Source: Lepus europaeus (Eukaryota; Chordata; Mammalia; Lagomorpha; Leporidae). From it: 64,000 nt of DNA. The notes beneath the pieces are model-generated. The model made no database searches. It was given only the letters and a program-made list of their open reading frames with translations, and was not told where the DNA came from. The stretch lies in contig NW_026909196.1 of NCBI RefSeq assembly GCF_033115175.1, forward strand, positions 7,502,001 through 7,566,000. The letters are read 5' to 3'. Shown piece after piece: positions 12,240-26,671 of the stretch; the stretch's first letter is position 1; each line of letters begins with the position of its first letter. The position numbers and the translations under genes were made by a program.

Positions 12240-15200
12240 ACCAGTTTTTCCAGATATGACTGGATGAACCCGGAAATATCCAGTTTTGTTTTTGCTAACT
12301 CAATCCCAGATATTGTTACAGCCTCTGTGTTTGTGTTTTCCGGATTTATCCATGGACTTTATTGTTTTGAATGTTTTTTATCGGGCAATATTTTATTTTG
12401 AGCTTCGATACAGTAATTGGTTCCACATGGAGCCACCAGCTCTACATATTCATATTTTCTAGGTAGAAGGCTAGAGGAATTTTGGCAAACAAACATGATA
12501 TTTCTGTTTGTATAGATGATATTTTAAGCACTTGCCTAACGAAAAGACTTTGCTTTTCTACAAAACCAATTGTAATGTGATTTTCTCGGTCCATTGCATA
12601 CGAATTCCACACCATGTTGTCTGGATATGACTGGATGAAACCGGAAATATCCGGTTGTGTTTTGGCTAACTCGATCCGAAATATTGTGAAAGCCTCTGTG
12701 TTTGTGTTTTCTGGATATCATCGATGGACCCTATTGTTTGAATGTTTTTATCAGGCAACATTTAATTTTGTACTGTTTAAACACTAATTGGTTCATCATG
12801 GGAATAGCAGCTCTACACATTCGTATTTTCTAGGGAAGAAGCTAGAGGAACTGCGGCAAACAAACATGATATTTCTACTTGTATAGATGACATTTTATGC
12901 TCTTGCCTAACGAAAAGACTTTGCTTTTCTCCAAAACCATTTTTACTGTGATTCTCTCAGTCCATTGCATACGAATTCCACACCAGTTTACCGGATATGA
13001 CTGGATGAAACCGAAGTATCCGGTTGTGTTTTGGCTAACTCATTCCGCAATATGGTGAAAGCCTCTTTGTTTCTGTTTTCCGGATATTATGAACGCACTT
13101 TATTGTTTGGAATATTTGTTATCAGGGAACATTTAATTTTGGGCTTGGATACAGTAATTGGTTCCACATGGAGACATCAGCTCTACATATTCGTATTTTC
13201 TATGGTGAAAGCTATAGGAACTATGGCTAACAAACTTGATATTTCGGTTTGTATAGATGACATTTTATGCACTTCCCTAATGAAAATATGTTGCTTTTCC
13301 CCAAAACCATTTTTACTGTGATTTTCTTGGTCCATTGCATACGAATTCCACACCACTTTGTCCGGATATGACTGGATGAAACCGGAAATATCCGGTTGTG
13401 TTTTGGCTAACTCAATCCGAAATATTGTAAAAGCCTCTGTGTTTGTGCATTCTGGATATTATTGATGGACTTTATTGTTTTGAATGTTTTTATCAGGGAA
13501 GACTTAATTTTTTACCGTTGAAACATTAATTGGTTCATCATGGGGACACCAGCTCCACACATTCGTATTTCTAGGGAGAAAGCTAGAGGAACTGCAGGAA
13601 ACAAACATGATATTTCTGTTTGTATAGATGACATTTTATGCACTTGCCTAAAGAAAAGAATTTGCTTTTCTTCAAACCATTTGTACTGTGATTTTATCGG
13701 TCAAATGCATATGGATTCCACACCACTTTGTCCGGATATGACTGAATGAAACCGGAAATATCCGGTTGTGTTTTGGCTAACTGAATCCCAGATATTGCTA
13801 CAGCCTCTTTGTTTGTGTATTCCTGATATTATCCATGGACATTATTGTTTTGAACGTGTTTTTATCAGGGAAAATTCAATTTTGTGCTTGGAAACACTAA
13901 CTGGTTCCAGATGGAGACACCAGCTCCACATATTCATATTTTCTAGGGAGAAACCTCGAGGAACTGCGACTAACAAACATGAAATTTCTGTTTGTATCGA
14001 TGACATTTTATGCACTTGCCTAAGGAAAAGACTTTGCTTTTCTCCAAAACCATTTTTACTGTGATTCTCTCAGTCCATTGCATATGAATTCCACACCAGT
14101 TTGTCCGGATATGACTGGATGAAACCGGAAATATCCGGTTGTGTTTTGGCTAACTCAAACCGAAATATGGTGAAATCCTCTGTGTTTGTGCACTTGCCTA
14201 ACAAAAAGACTTTGCGTTTCTCCAAAAGCATTTTAACTCTGATTTTCTCAACCCGTTGCATACGAATTCCACACAGCTTTGTCCGGATTTGACTTGATGA
14301 AACAAGAAATATCCGGTTGTGTTTTGGCTAACTCACTCCAAAATATTGTGAAAGCCTCTGTGTTTGTGCACTTGATAACGAAAAGACTTTGCTTTTCACC
14401 AAAACCATTTTTACTGTGATTTTCTCAGTCCATTGCATACGAATTCCACACCAGTTTTTCTGGATATGACTGGATGAAACCGGAAATATCTGGTTTTGTT
14501 TTGGCTGACTCATTCCGAAATATTGTAAAGCCTCTGTGTTTGTATTTTCTGGCTATTATCTATGCACTTTATTAATTTGAATGTTTTTATCGGGGAACAT
14601 TTAATTTTGTACCATTGATACACTAATTGGTTCATCACGGGAACACCAGCTCTACACATTCGTATTTTCTAGGGAGAAAGCTAGAGGAACTGCGGCAAAC
14701 AAACATGATATTTCTGTTTGTATAGATGACATTTTATACACTTGCCTAACGAAATGACTTTGCTTTTCTCCAAAACCAATTGTAATGTGATTTTCTCGGT
14801 CCATTGCATACTAATTCCACACCTGTTTGTCCGGATATGACTGGATGAAACCGGAAATATCCGGTTGTGTTTTGGCTAACTCAATCCCAGATATTGCTAC
14901 AGCCTCTGTGTTTGTGTTTTCTGGATATTATCAACGGACTTTATTGTTTTCTATTTTTTTTTTTAATCAGGGAACATTTTATTTTGAACTTGGAATCACT
15001 GCTTGGTTCCACATGGAGACACCAATTCTACACATTCTTGTACTCTAGGGAGAAATCTAGAGTAACTGCAGCAAACAAAGATGATATTTCTCTTTGAATA
15101 GATGGCATTTTATACACTTGCCTAACGAAAACACTTTGCTTTTCTCCAAAATCATTGTAACTGTGATTTTCTCAGTCCATTGCATATGAACTCCACACTA

Positions 15201-16930
15201 CTTTGTCCAGATATGATTGGATGAAACCGGAAATATCCAGTTTTGTTTTGGCTAACTCAATTCCAGATATTGCTACAGCCTCTGTGTTACTGTTTTCTGG
15301 ATATCATCGATGGACTTTATTGTTTTGAATGTTTTTTCAAGGAACATTTAATTTTGTAATGTTGAAACAATAATTGATTCATCAAGGAGACACCAGCTCT
15401 ACACATTCATATTTTCTAGGGAGAATACTATACGAACTGCAGCAAGCAAACATGATATTACTTTTTGTATGGAGGACATTTTATGCACTTGCAAAACGAA
15501 AAGACGTTGCTTTTCTCCAAAACCATTTTTAATGTGATTTTCTCGGTCCATTGCATACGAATTCCACACTAGTTTTTCCGGATATGACTGGATGAAACCA
15601 GAAATATCCGGTTGTATTTTGGCTAACTCAATCCGAAATATTGTGAAAGCCTCTGTGTTTGTGTATATTTGATATATCCATGGACTTTATTCTTTTGAAC
15701 GTTTTTTATTTGGGAACATTTAATTTTGTGCTTGGAAACACTAATTGGTTCTACATGGAGACACCAGCTCTACATATTCATATTTTCTATGGAGAAACAT
15801 CAGGAAATACGGCAAACAAAGATGATATTTCTGTTTGTATCGATGATATTTTATGCACTTGCTAAGGAAAAGACTTTGCTTTTCTCCAAAACCATTTTTA
15901 CTCTGATTTTCTTGGTCCACTGCATACGAATTCCACACCACTTTGTCCGGATATGACTGGATGAAACCAGAAATATCCGGTTGTGTTTTGGCTAACTCAA
16001 TCCCAGATATTGCTACAGCCTCTGTGTTTGTGTTTTCTGGATATTATCAATGGACTTTATTGTTTGAATGTTTTTATCAGGGAACATTTAATTGTGTGCT
16101 TGCAAACACTAATTGGTTCATCAAGGAGACTCCAGCTCTACACATTCATATTTTCTCGGGAGAAAGCTAGAGGAAATGCAGAAAACAAACATGATATTTC
16201 TGTTTGTATAGGTGACATTTTATACACTTGCCTAATGAAAAAACATTGCTTTTCTCCAAAACCATTTTTACTGTGATTCTCTCGGTTCATTGCATACAAA
16301 TTCCACACCAGTTTACTGGAAATGACTGAATGAAACCGGAAATATCCGGTTGTGTTTTGGCTAACTCAATGCCAGATATTGCTACAACTTCTGATTTTGT
16401 GTTTTTTTTATATTATCAACTGATTTTATTGTTTTGAATGTTTTTATAGGGCAACATTTTATTTTGAGCTTGGGTACAGTAATTGGTTCCACATGGAGAC
16501 ACTAGCTCTACACATTAGTATTTTCTAGTGAGAAAGCTAGAGGAACTGCGACAAACAAACATGTTATTTCTATTTGTATAGGTGACATTTTATGCACTTG
16601 CCTAATGAAAAGACTTTCCTTTTCTCCAAAACCATTTTTACTGTCATTTTCTCGGTCCATTGCATACGAATTCCATACCAGTTTGTCCGGGTATGACTGG
16701 ATGAAACTGGAAATATTCCGTTTTTTTTTTTGGCTCACTCAATCCCAGATATTGCTACAACTTCTGATTTTGTGTTTTTTGGATATTATCAACTGACTTT
16801 ATTGTTTTGAATGTTTTTTATCAGGGAACATTTAATTTTTTGCTTGGAAACACTAATTGGTTCCACATGGAGACCCCAGCTCTACACATTCTTATTTTCT
16901 AGGGAGAAAGCTAGAGGAACTGCGGCAAAC
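12240..16930 (+). repeat. Long satellite duplication, copy 1 (partner about 33020-37960)
   Basis: A run of about 4.7 kb with the same order of variant monomers as 33020-37960. Shared unusual features include AACAGCAGCTC/AATAGCAGCTC variants, TATGGTGAAAGCTATAGG, the two 178-bp short monomers and the TTCTTGTACTCTAG variant. The offset drifts from about 20786 to 21055 and then to 21048, because an extra block of roughly 270 bp in copy 2 and small indels separate the copies. Part of it (about 12560-14510) is also related to about 3480-6550, so this is an old higher-order unit present three times. Boundaries are approximate because the flanks are satellite too. Confidence 0.75.
13362..13395. repeat. 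Representative dyad of the satellite monomer
   Basis: CCGGATAT (13362-13369) and ATATCCGG (13388-13395) are perfect 8-bp inverted arms with an 18-nt spacer. Overlapping the right arm is a tighter hairpin, CCGGA-AATA-TCCGG (13382-13395). Many monomers keep this region, often with one arm mutated (TCTGGATAT or ATATCTGG). It is listed once as an example. Confidence 0.8.
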
Positions 16931-19900
16931 AAACATGATATTTCTGTTTGTATAGATGACATTTTATACACTTGCCTAACGAAAAGACTTTGCATTTCTC
17001 CAAAACCATTTTTACTGTTATTTTCTCGGTCCATTGCATACGAATTCCACACCACTTTGTCTGGATATGACTGGATGAAACCAGAAATATCTGGTTGTGT
17101 TTTTTCTTACTATATCCCAGATATTGCTACAGCCTTAGTGTCTGTGTTTTCTGGATATTATCGATGGATTATACAGTTTTGAATGTTTTTATCTGTTAAT
17201 ATTTAATTTTGTTCTGGGAAACACTAATTGGTTCCACATGGAGACACCAGCTCTACACATTCGTATTTCTAGAGAGAAAGCTAGATGAACTGCAGCAAAC
17301 AAACCTGATATTGCTGTTTGTATAGATGACATATTATGCACTTGCCTAACGAAAAACTTTGCTTTTCTCCAATACCATTTTTACTGTGATTTTCTCGGTG
17401 CATTGTATGCGAATTACATCACAATTTACCGGATATGACTGGATGAAACTAGAAATAACCGGTTTTGTTGTGGCTAACTCAATCCGAATATTGCTACAAC
17501 CTCTGTGTTTGTGTTTTCTGGATGTTATCAACGGACTTTATTTTTTTGAATGTTTTTATCAGGGAACATGTAATTTTGTGCTTGGAAACACTAATTGGTT
17601 CCACAAGGAGACACCAGCTCTACACATTTGTATTTTCTAGGGAGGAAGCTAGAGGAACTGCGGCAAATAAACATGATATTTCCGTTTGTATACATGACAT
17701 TTTTTGCACTTGTCTAACGAAAAGACTTTGCTTTTTTTCCATAACCATTTTTACTGTGATTTTCTGGGTCCATTTCATACGAATTCCTCACCACGTTTTC
17801 CAGATATGACTGGATGAAACCAGAAATATCCGGTTGTGTTTTGGCAAACTCAATCCCAGATATTGCTACAGCCTCTGTGTATGTGTTTTCTGGATATTAT
17901 CAAAGGACTTTATGGTTTTGAATGTTTTTTATCAGGGAACATTTAAGTTTGTACCTTAGATACAATAATTGGTTCCATATGGAGACACCAGCTCTACACA
18001 TTCGTATTTTCTAAGAAGAAAGCTAGAGGAACTGCGGCAAAAAAAATGATATTTCTGTTTGTATAGATGACATTTTATGCACTTGCCTAACGAAAAGACA
18101 TTGCTTTTCTCCAAAATCATTTTTACTGTGATTTTCTCGGTCCATTGCAAATGAATTCCACCCCATATTGTGCGGAAAAGACGGGATAAAAAGAGAAATA
18201 TCCGGTTTTGTTTTGGCTAATTGAATCCCAGATATTGCTACAGCCTCTGTGTTTGTGTTTATTGGATATTAAGGACGTGCTTTATAGTTTTGAATGTTTT
18301 TTTCAGGGAACATTTAATTTTGTACCGTAGATACACTAATTGGTTCCACATGGAGACACCAGCTCTACACATTCGTGTTTTCTAGGGAGAAAGCTAGAGG
18401 AACTGCGGCAAACAAACATGAGATTTCTGTTTGTATACATGACATTTTTTGCACTTGTCTAACGAAAAGACTTTGCTTTTTTTTCCAAAACCATTTATAC
18501 TGTGATTTTCTGGGTCCATTTGATACGAATTCCTCACCACTTTGTCCGGATATGACTGGATGAGACCATATATATCCAGTTGTGTTTTGGATAACTCAAT
18601 CCCAGATATTGCTACAGGATCTGTGTATGTGTTTTCTGGATATTATCAAAGGACTTTATGGTTTTGAATGTTTTTTTATCAGGGAACATTTAATTTTGTA
18701 CCGTAGATACAATAATTGGTTCCATATGGAGACACCAGCTCTACACATTCATATTTTCTAGCGAGAAAGCTAGAAGAACTGCCACAAACAAACATGATAT
18801 TGCTGTTTGTATCGATGATATTTTATGCACTTGCCTAACAAAAAGACATTGCTTTTCTCCAAAATCATTTTTACTGTGATTTTCTCGGTCCATTGCAAAT
18901 GAATTCCACCCCATTTTGTGCAGATATGACGGGATGAAACCAGAAATATCCGGTTGTGGTTTGGCTAACTGAATCCCAGATATTGCTACAGCCGCTGTGT
19001 TTGTGTTTATTGGATATTATGTATGTTTTCTCCATTTAATTTTGTACCACTGAAACACTAATTGGTTCATCAAGGAGACTCCAGCTCTACACATTCGTAT
19101 TTTCTAGGGAGAAAGCTAGAGGAACTGCGGCAAACAAACATGATATTTCTGTTTGTATAGATGACATTTTATGCAGTTGCCTAAGGAAAAGACTTTGCTT
19201 TTCTCCAAAACCATTTTTACTGTTATTCTCTCAGTCCATTGCATACAAATTCCATCTCACATTGTCCGAATATGACTGGATGAAACCAGAAATATCCGGT
19301 TGTGTTATGGCTAACTAATCCCAGATATTGCTACAGCCGCTGTGTTTGTGTTTATTGGATATTATGTACGTGCTTTATAGTTTCGAATGTTTTTTCAGGT
19401 AACATTTAATTTTGTATCGTAGAAACACTAATTGGTTCCACATGGAGACACCAGCTCTACACATTCGTATTTTATAGAGAGAAAGTAGATGAAATGCGGC
19501 AAACATGATATTTCTGTTTGTATAGATGATATTTTATGCACTTGGCAATGAAAAGACATTGCTTTTCTACAAAAGCATTTATACTGTGATTTTCTCCGCC
19601 CATTGCATACAAATTCCACACTAATTTGTCTGGATATGACTGCATGTAACCAGAAATATCCGGTTGTGTTTTGGCTAACTCAATCCCAGATATTGTGAAA
19701 GCATCTGTGTTTGTGTTTTCTGGATATTATCGACGTGCTTTATTGTTTTCAATATTTTTATCAGGGAACATTTAATTTTCTACCGTAGAAACATTAATAG
19801 GATCCACATGCAGACACCAGCTCTACACATTCGTATTTTTTAGGGAGAAAGCTAGAGGAACTGCGGCAAACAAACATGATATTTCTGTTTGTATAGATGA

Positions 19901-22900
19901 CATTTTAAGCACTTGGCTAACGAAAAGACTTTGCCTTTCTCCAAAACTATTTGTACTGTGATTTTCTCTGTCCATTGCATAAAAATTCCACACCAATTTG
20001 TCGGGTTATGACTGGATGAAACCAGAAATAAATGGTTTCGTTTTGGCTTACTATATCCGAGATATTGCTACAGCCTCAGTGTCTGTGTTTTCTGGATATT
20101 ATCAATGGATTTTATTATTTTGAATGTTTTTATCACGGAACATTTAATTTTGTACCGTAGAAACACTAATTGGATCCACATGGAGACATCAGTCTACACA
20201 TTCAAATGTTCTAGGTAGAAAGCTAGAGGAACTGCGGGAAACAAACAGGATATTTCTGTTTGTATAGATGGCACTTTATGCACTTGTCTAACGAAGACTT
20301 TGCTTTTCTCCAAAGGCATTTTTCCTGTGATTTTCTCGGTCCATTGCATACGAATTCCACACCACTTTGTCTATATATGACTGGATGAAACCAGAAATAT
20401 CTGGTTTTGTTTTGGCTAACTCCATCCCAGATATTGCTGCAGATGCTGTGTTTGTGTTTTCTGCATATTATCGATGGACTTTGTTGTTTTGAATGTTTTT
20501 ATCAGGGAACATTTAATTTTGTACCATAGAAACACTAATTGGTTCCAAATGGAGACACCAGCTCTACACATTCGTATTTTCTAGGGAGAAAGCTAGAGGA
20601 ACTGCGGGACAAACATGATATTTCTGTTTGTATAGATGACATTTTATGCACTGGCTGAAGGAAAGAACTTTGCTTTTGTCCAAAACCATTTTTACTGTGA
20701 TTTTCTCGGTCCAAGGCATATAAACTCCACACCATTTTGTCCGGATATGACTGGATGAAACAAGAAATATCCTGTTGTCTTTTGTCTTACTATATCCCAG
20801 ATATTGCTACAGCTTCTGTTTTTGTGTTTTCTGGATATTATCGACAGACTTTTTTTTTGAATATTTTTATCAGGGAACATATAATTTTGTACCATAGAAA
20901 CACTAATTGGTTCCACATGGAGACACCAGCTCTACACATTCGTATGTTCTAGGGAGAAAGCTACAGGATCTGCGACAAACAAACATGATATTTCTGTTTG
21001 TATAGATGACATTTCATGCACTTGCCTAACAAAAAGACTGCTTTTCTCCAAAATCATTTTTACTGTGATTTTCTCGGTCCATTGATATGAATTCCACACT
21101 ACTTTGTCTGTATATGACTGAATGAAACCAAAAATATCCTGTTGTCTTTTGTTTTACTATATCCCAGATATTGCTATAGCTTCTGTGTCTGCGCTTTCAG
21201 GAAGTATCGATGGACTTCATTGTTTTGAATGAATTTATCAGGGAACATTTAATTTTGTACCATAGAAACACTAAGTGGTTCCACATGAAGACAACAGCTC
21301 TATACATTCATATTTTCTAGGAAGAAAGCTAGAGTTACTGCGGCAAACAAAGAAGATATTTCTGTTTGTATAAATGACATTTTATAAACTGGCAGAAGGA
21401 AAAGACTTTGCTTTTCTCCAATACCATTTTTACTGTGATTTTCTTGGTCCATTGCCTACGAATTCTACCCCGCTTTGTCCGGATATGACTGGATGAAACC
21501 AGAAATATCCGGTTGTGTTTTGGCTAACTCAATCCCAGTTTTTGCTACAGCCTCTGTGTTTGTTTTTTCTGGATATTATCAATGGACTTTATTGTTTTGA
21601 ATGTTTTTATCAAGGAACATTTAATTTTGTACCGTAGAAACACTAATTGGTTCCTCATGGAGACACCACCTCTACACATTCGTATTTTCTAGGGAGAAAC
21701 CTAGAGGAACTGTGGTAAACAAACATGATATTTCTGTTTGTATAGATGACATTTTATGCACTTGCCTAACGAAAAGACTGCTTTTTTCCAAAAGCATTTT
21801 TACTGTGATTTTACGGTCCACTGATATGAATTCCACACTACTTTGTCTGTATATGACTGAATGAAACCAGAAATATCTGGTTGTGTTTTGGCTAACTCAA
21901 TCCCAGATATTGCTAAAGCTTGTGTGTCTGTGTTTTCAGGAAGTATCGATGGACTTCATTGTTTTGAATGAATTTATCAGGGAACATTTAAATTTGTGCC
22001 ATAGAAACACTAATTGGTTCCACATGAAGATGCCAGCTCTACACATTCATATTTTCTAGGAAGAATGCTAGAGTTACTGCCACAAACAAACAAGATATTT
22101 CTGTTTGTATAGATGGCACTTTATGCACTGGCCAAAGGAAAAGACTTCGCTTTTCTCCAATACCATTTTTACTGTGATTTTCTTGGTCCATTGCCTACGA
22201 ATTCTACCCCGCTTTGTCCAGATATGACTGGATCAAACCAGAAATATCCGGTTGTGTGTGGGCTAACTCATTCTCAGTTATTGCTACAGCCTCTGTGTTT
22301 GTGTTTTTTGGATATTATCGATGGACTTTATTGATTTGAATATTTTTATCAGGGAACATTTAATTTTGTACCGTAGAAACACAAATTGGTTCCACATGGA
22401 GACACCAGCTCTACACATTCGTATTTTCTAGGGAGAAATCTAGAGGACCTGAGGCAAACAAACATGATATTTCTGTTTGTATAGATGACATTTTGTGCAC
22501 TTGCCTAAAGAAAAGACATTGCTTTTTCTCCAAAGGCATTTTTCCTGTGATTTTCTCGGTCCATTGCATACGAATTCCACACCACTTTGTCCGGATATAA
22601 TGGATGAAACCAGAAATATCTGGTTCTGTTTTGTCTAACTAAATCCCAGATATTGCTGCAGCCTCTGTGTTTGTGTTTTCCGGATATTATCAGTGGACTG
22701 TATTGTTTTGAATGTTTTTTATCAGGGAACATTTGATTTTCTCTTGGGAAACAATAATTGGTTCAACATGGAGAAACCAGCTCTACACAGTCGTATATTC
22801 TAGGGAGAAATCTAGGAAAACTGCAGACGCTGTGTTTGTTTTTTCTACATATTATCGATGGACTTTATTGTTTTGAATGTTTTTATCAGGGAACATTTAA

Positions 22901-23386
22901 TTTTGTACCATAGAAACACTAATTGGTTCCACATGGAGACACCAGCTCTACACATTCGTATTTTCTAGGGAGAAAGCTAGAGGAACTGCGGCAAACAAAC
23001 ATGATATTTCTGTTTGTATAGATGACATTTTAAGCACTTGCCTAACGAAAAGACTTTGCTTTTCTCTAAAACCATATTTACTGTGATTTTCTCGGTCCAA
23101 GGCATATGAACTCCACACCATTTTGTCCGGATATTACTGGATGAAACAAGAAATATCCTGTTGTGTTTTGGCTTACTAAATACCAGATATTGCTACAGCT
23201 TCTGTGTTTGTGTTTTCAGGATATTATCAACGGACTTCATTGTTTTGAATGTTTTTATCAGGCAATATTTAATTTTGTGCTGGGAATCACTTATTTGTTC
23301 CACATGGAGACACAAGCTCTACACATTCGTATTTTCCAGGGAGAAAACTAGAGGAACTGTGGCAAACAAACATGATATTTCTGTTT

Positions 23387-23741
23387 TTTTTTTCTTTTTT
23401 TTTTTTATTTTTGACAGGCAGAGTGGACAGTGAGAGAGAGAGAGACAGAGAGAAAGGTCTTCCTTTTGCCATTGGTTCACCCTCCAATGGCCGCCGCGGT
23501 AGCACGCTGCGGTCGGCGCACCGCGCTGATCCGATGGCAGGAGCCAGGTGCTTCTCCTGGTCTCCCATGGGGTGCAGCACCAAAGCACTTGGGCCATCCT
23601 CCACTGCACTCCCTGGCCACAGCAGAGAGCTAGCCTGGAAGAGGGGCAACCGGGACAGGATCGGTGCCCCGACCGGGACTTAAACCCGGTGTGCCGGCGC
23701 CGCAAGGCGGAGGATTAGCCTAGCGAGCCGCGGCGCCAGCC
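23387..23741 (-). mobile_element. CSINE (lagomorph tRNA-derived SINE), inserted in the satellite
   Basis: On the minus strand the element runs from a GC-rich tRNA-like head (GGCGCCGCGGCTCGCTAGGC near 23715-23735; B-box-like GGTTTAAGTCCC near 23675-23687) through a body with GCCCAAGTGCTT and a CT-rich run (CTCTCTGTCTCTC) to a short poly(A) at the left end. This architecture, and my memory of the rabbit C repeat, identify it. It is flanked by GATATTTCTGTTT on both sides (23374-23386 and 23742-23754), a 13-bp target duplication typical of LINE-driven insertion. The target is the conserved satellite phrase GATATTTCTGTTTG. Confidence 0.92.
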
Positions 23742-26671
23742 GATATTTCTGTTTGTATAGATGATATTTTATGCATTGCTTAACAAAAAGACTTTGCTTT
23801 TCTACAAAAGCATTTTTACTGTGATTTTCTCGGCCTAAGGCATATGAACTCGAATGCACTTTGTCCGGATATGCCTGGATGAAACCAGAAATATCCAGTT
23901 GTTTTTTCTGCTAACTCAATCCGAAATATTGTGAAAGCATCTGTGTTTGCATTTTGTGCATATTATGAAAGGACTTTATTGTTTTGAGTTTTTTTATCAG
24001 GGAACATTTAATTTTGTACTGTTGAAACACTAATTGGTTCCACATGGAGACACCAGCTCTACACATTCGAATTTTCTAGGGAGAAAGCTAGAAGAACTGC
24101 GGCATATAAACATGATATTTCTGTTTGAATAGATGACATTTTAGGCACTTGCCTAAGGAAAAGACTTTGCTTTCCTGCAAAACCATTTTTACTGTGATTT
24201 TCTCGGTCCACTGCATACGAATTCCACACCAGTTTGTCCAGATATGACTGGATGAAAACAGAAACATCCTATTTTGTTTTGGCTTACTATATCCCAGATA
24301 TTGCTACACCCTCAGAGTTTGTTTTTTTTTTTTCTGGCTATTATCCACGGACTTCATTGTTTCGAATGGTTTTACCAGGGAACATTTCATTTTGTACCGT
24401 AAAAACACTAATTGGTTCATCATGGGGACACCAGCTCTACACATTCGTATTTTCTAAGAAGAAAGCTAGAGGATCTGCAACAAACAAACATGATATTTCT
24501 GTTTGTATAGATGACATTTTATGCACTTGCCTAACGAAAAGACTTTGCTTTTCTCCAAAACCATTTTTACTGTGATTTTCTCCATCCATTGCATACGAAT
24601 TCCACACTACTTTGTTCAGATGTGACTGGATGAAACCAGAAATGTCCGGTTATGTTTTGGCTAACACAATCCCAGATATTGGTACAGCCTCTGTGTTTGT
24701 GTTTTCTGGATATTATCAACGGACGTTATTCTTTTGAATTTTTGTTATCGGGGAACATTTAATTTTGGGCTTGGATACAGTAATTGGTTCCACCTGGAGA
24801 CACCAGCTCTACATATTCGTATTTTCTAGGGAGAAAGCTAGAGGAAATGTGACAAACAAACATGATATTTCTGTTTCTATAGATGATATTTTATACACTT
24901 GCCTAATGAAAAGACTTTATAATTCTCCAAAACCATTTTTACTGTGATTTTTCTCGGTCCTTTGCATAAGAATTCCACATCAGTTTGTCCGAATATGACT
25001 AGATGAAACCAGAAATATCCGGTTGTGTTTTGGCTAACTCAATCCCTGTTATATCTACAGACTCTGTGTGTGTGTTTTCCGGATATTATCGATGGACTTT
25101 ATTGTTTTGAATTTTTTTTATCTGGGAATATTTAATTTTTTGCTTGGAATCACTGAATGTTTCCACATGGAGACACCAGCTCTACACATTCGGATTTTCT
25201 AGGGAGAAAGCAAGAGGAACTGCGGCAAACAAACATGATATTTCTGTTTGTATAGATGACATTTTATACAGTTGCCTAACGAAAAGACTTTGCTTTTCTT
25301 TAAAACCATTTGTACTGTGATTTTCTCGGTCCATTGCATACGAATTCTACACCAGTTTGTCCAGATATGACTGGATGAAACTGGAAATATTCGGTTTTCT
25401 TTTGGCTAACTCAATCCCAGATATTGCTACAGCCTCTGTGTGTGTGTTTTCTGGATATTATCAATGGACTTTATTGTTTTGAATGTTTTTTATCGGGGAA
25501 CATTTTATTTTGAGCTTGAATACAGTAATTGGTTCCACCTGGAGACACCAGCTCTACATATGCATATTTTCTAGGTAGATAGCAAGAGGAACTGCAACAA
25601 ACAAACATGATATTTCTGTTTGTATAGATGATATTTTATGCACTTGCATAAAGAAAAGATTTTGCTTTTCTACAAAACCATTTGTACTGTGATTTTCTCG
25701 GACCATTGCATACGAATTCCACACCAGTTTGTCCGGATATGACTGGAAGAAACCAGAAATATCCGGTTGTGTTTTGGCTAACTCAATCCCAGATATTGCT
25801 ACAGCCTCTGTGTTTGTGTATTCCTCATTTTATCTATGGACTTTATTATTTTGAATGTTCGTTATCGGGGAACATTTAATTTTGGGCTTGGACACAGGAA
25901 TTGGTTCCACCAGGAGACACCAGTTCTAAATATTCGTATTTTCTAGGGCGAAAGCCAGAGGAACAGCGAGAAACAAACATGATATTTCTGTTTGTATAGA
26001 TGACATTTTATGCACTGGCCGAACGAAAAGACTTTGCTTTTCTCCAAAACTAGTTATATTGTGATTTTCTCGGTCCATGGCATATGAATTCCACACCACT
26101 TTGTCCGGATATTACTGGATGAAACTGGAAATATCCGTTTTTGTTTTGGCTATCTCAATCCCAGCTATTGCTACAGCCTCTGTGTTTTCTGGATATTATC
26201 AACGGACTTTACTGTTTTGAATGTTTTTATCAGGGAACATTTCATTTTGTACCGTAGAAACATTAATTGGTTCATCATGGGGACACCAGCTCTACACATT
26301 AGTATTTTCTAGGGAGAAAGCTAGAGGATCTGTGGCAAACAAACATGATATTTCTGTTTGTATAGATGACATTTTATGCACTTGCCTAACGAAAAGACGT
26401 TGCTTTTCTCCAAAACCATTTTTACTGTGATTTTCTCGGTCCATTGCATACGAATTCCATACCAGTTCACCTGATATGACTGGATGAAACCGGAAATATC
26501 CAGTTGTGTTTTGGCTAACTCAATCCCTGATATTGCTACAGCCTCTGATGTTTGTGTTTTCTGGATATTATCGATTGACTTTATTGTTTTGAATGTTTTA
26601 TCAGGGAACATATAATTTTGTGCTTAGAATCACTAATTGGCTCCACATGGAGAAACCAGTTCTACACATTC
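23742..26671 (+). repeat. 372-bp satellite array, block 2 (about 8 monomers)
   Basis: Satellite in the same orientation between the SINE and ERV-B. The monomers from about 24340 to 24600, with CTAAGAAGAAAGCTAGAGGATCTGC and CATGGGGACACC variants, match monomers near 44660, 52230, 56310 and 58910. This links the block to the right-hand array. No gene is seen. Confidence 0.96.
26668..26671. repeat. ERV-B target-site duplication, left copy (ATTC)
   Basis: ATTC directly precedes the provirus; the same ATTC follows it at 32116-32119. Removing the provirus and one copy restores the satellite phrase CTACACATTCGTATTTTC. Four base pairs is the usual gammaretroviral duplication length. Confidence 0.95.

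Larger units (their letters stand above)
1918..23386 (+). repeat. 372-bp satellite array, block 1 (about 58 monomers)
   Basis: Head-to-tail monomers, all in one orientation, recognisable by recurring landmarks: GGAACATTTAATTTTG, CACCAGCTCTACACATTC, AACAAACATGATATTTCTG, GATGACATTTTATGCACTTG, CATACGAATTCCACACC (with an EcoRI site), a dyad CCGGATAT...ATATCCGG, TTTTGGCTAACTCAATCC and GCCTCTGTGTTTGTG. Monomers differ at roughly 5-15% of positions, with small indels and variable T-runs. Short 60-120 codon open frames recur on both strands, but they are by-products of repetition. No gene is visible in this block. The sequence from 1918 to about 2450 is closest to about 11565-12130. Confidence 0.97.

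Noticed and set aside
23387-23741. A tRNA gene in the GC-rich head at about 23670-23740
   Set aside because: It is the tRNA-derived head of the CSINE and is followed by the SINE body; no complete cloverleaf was evident.
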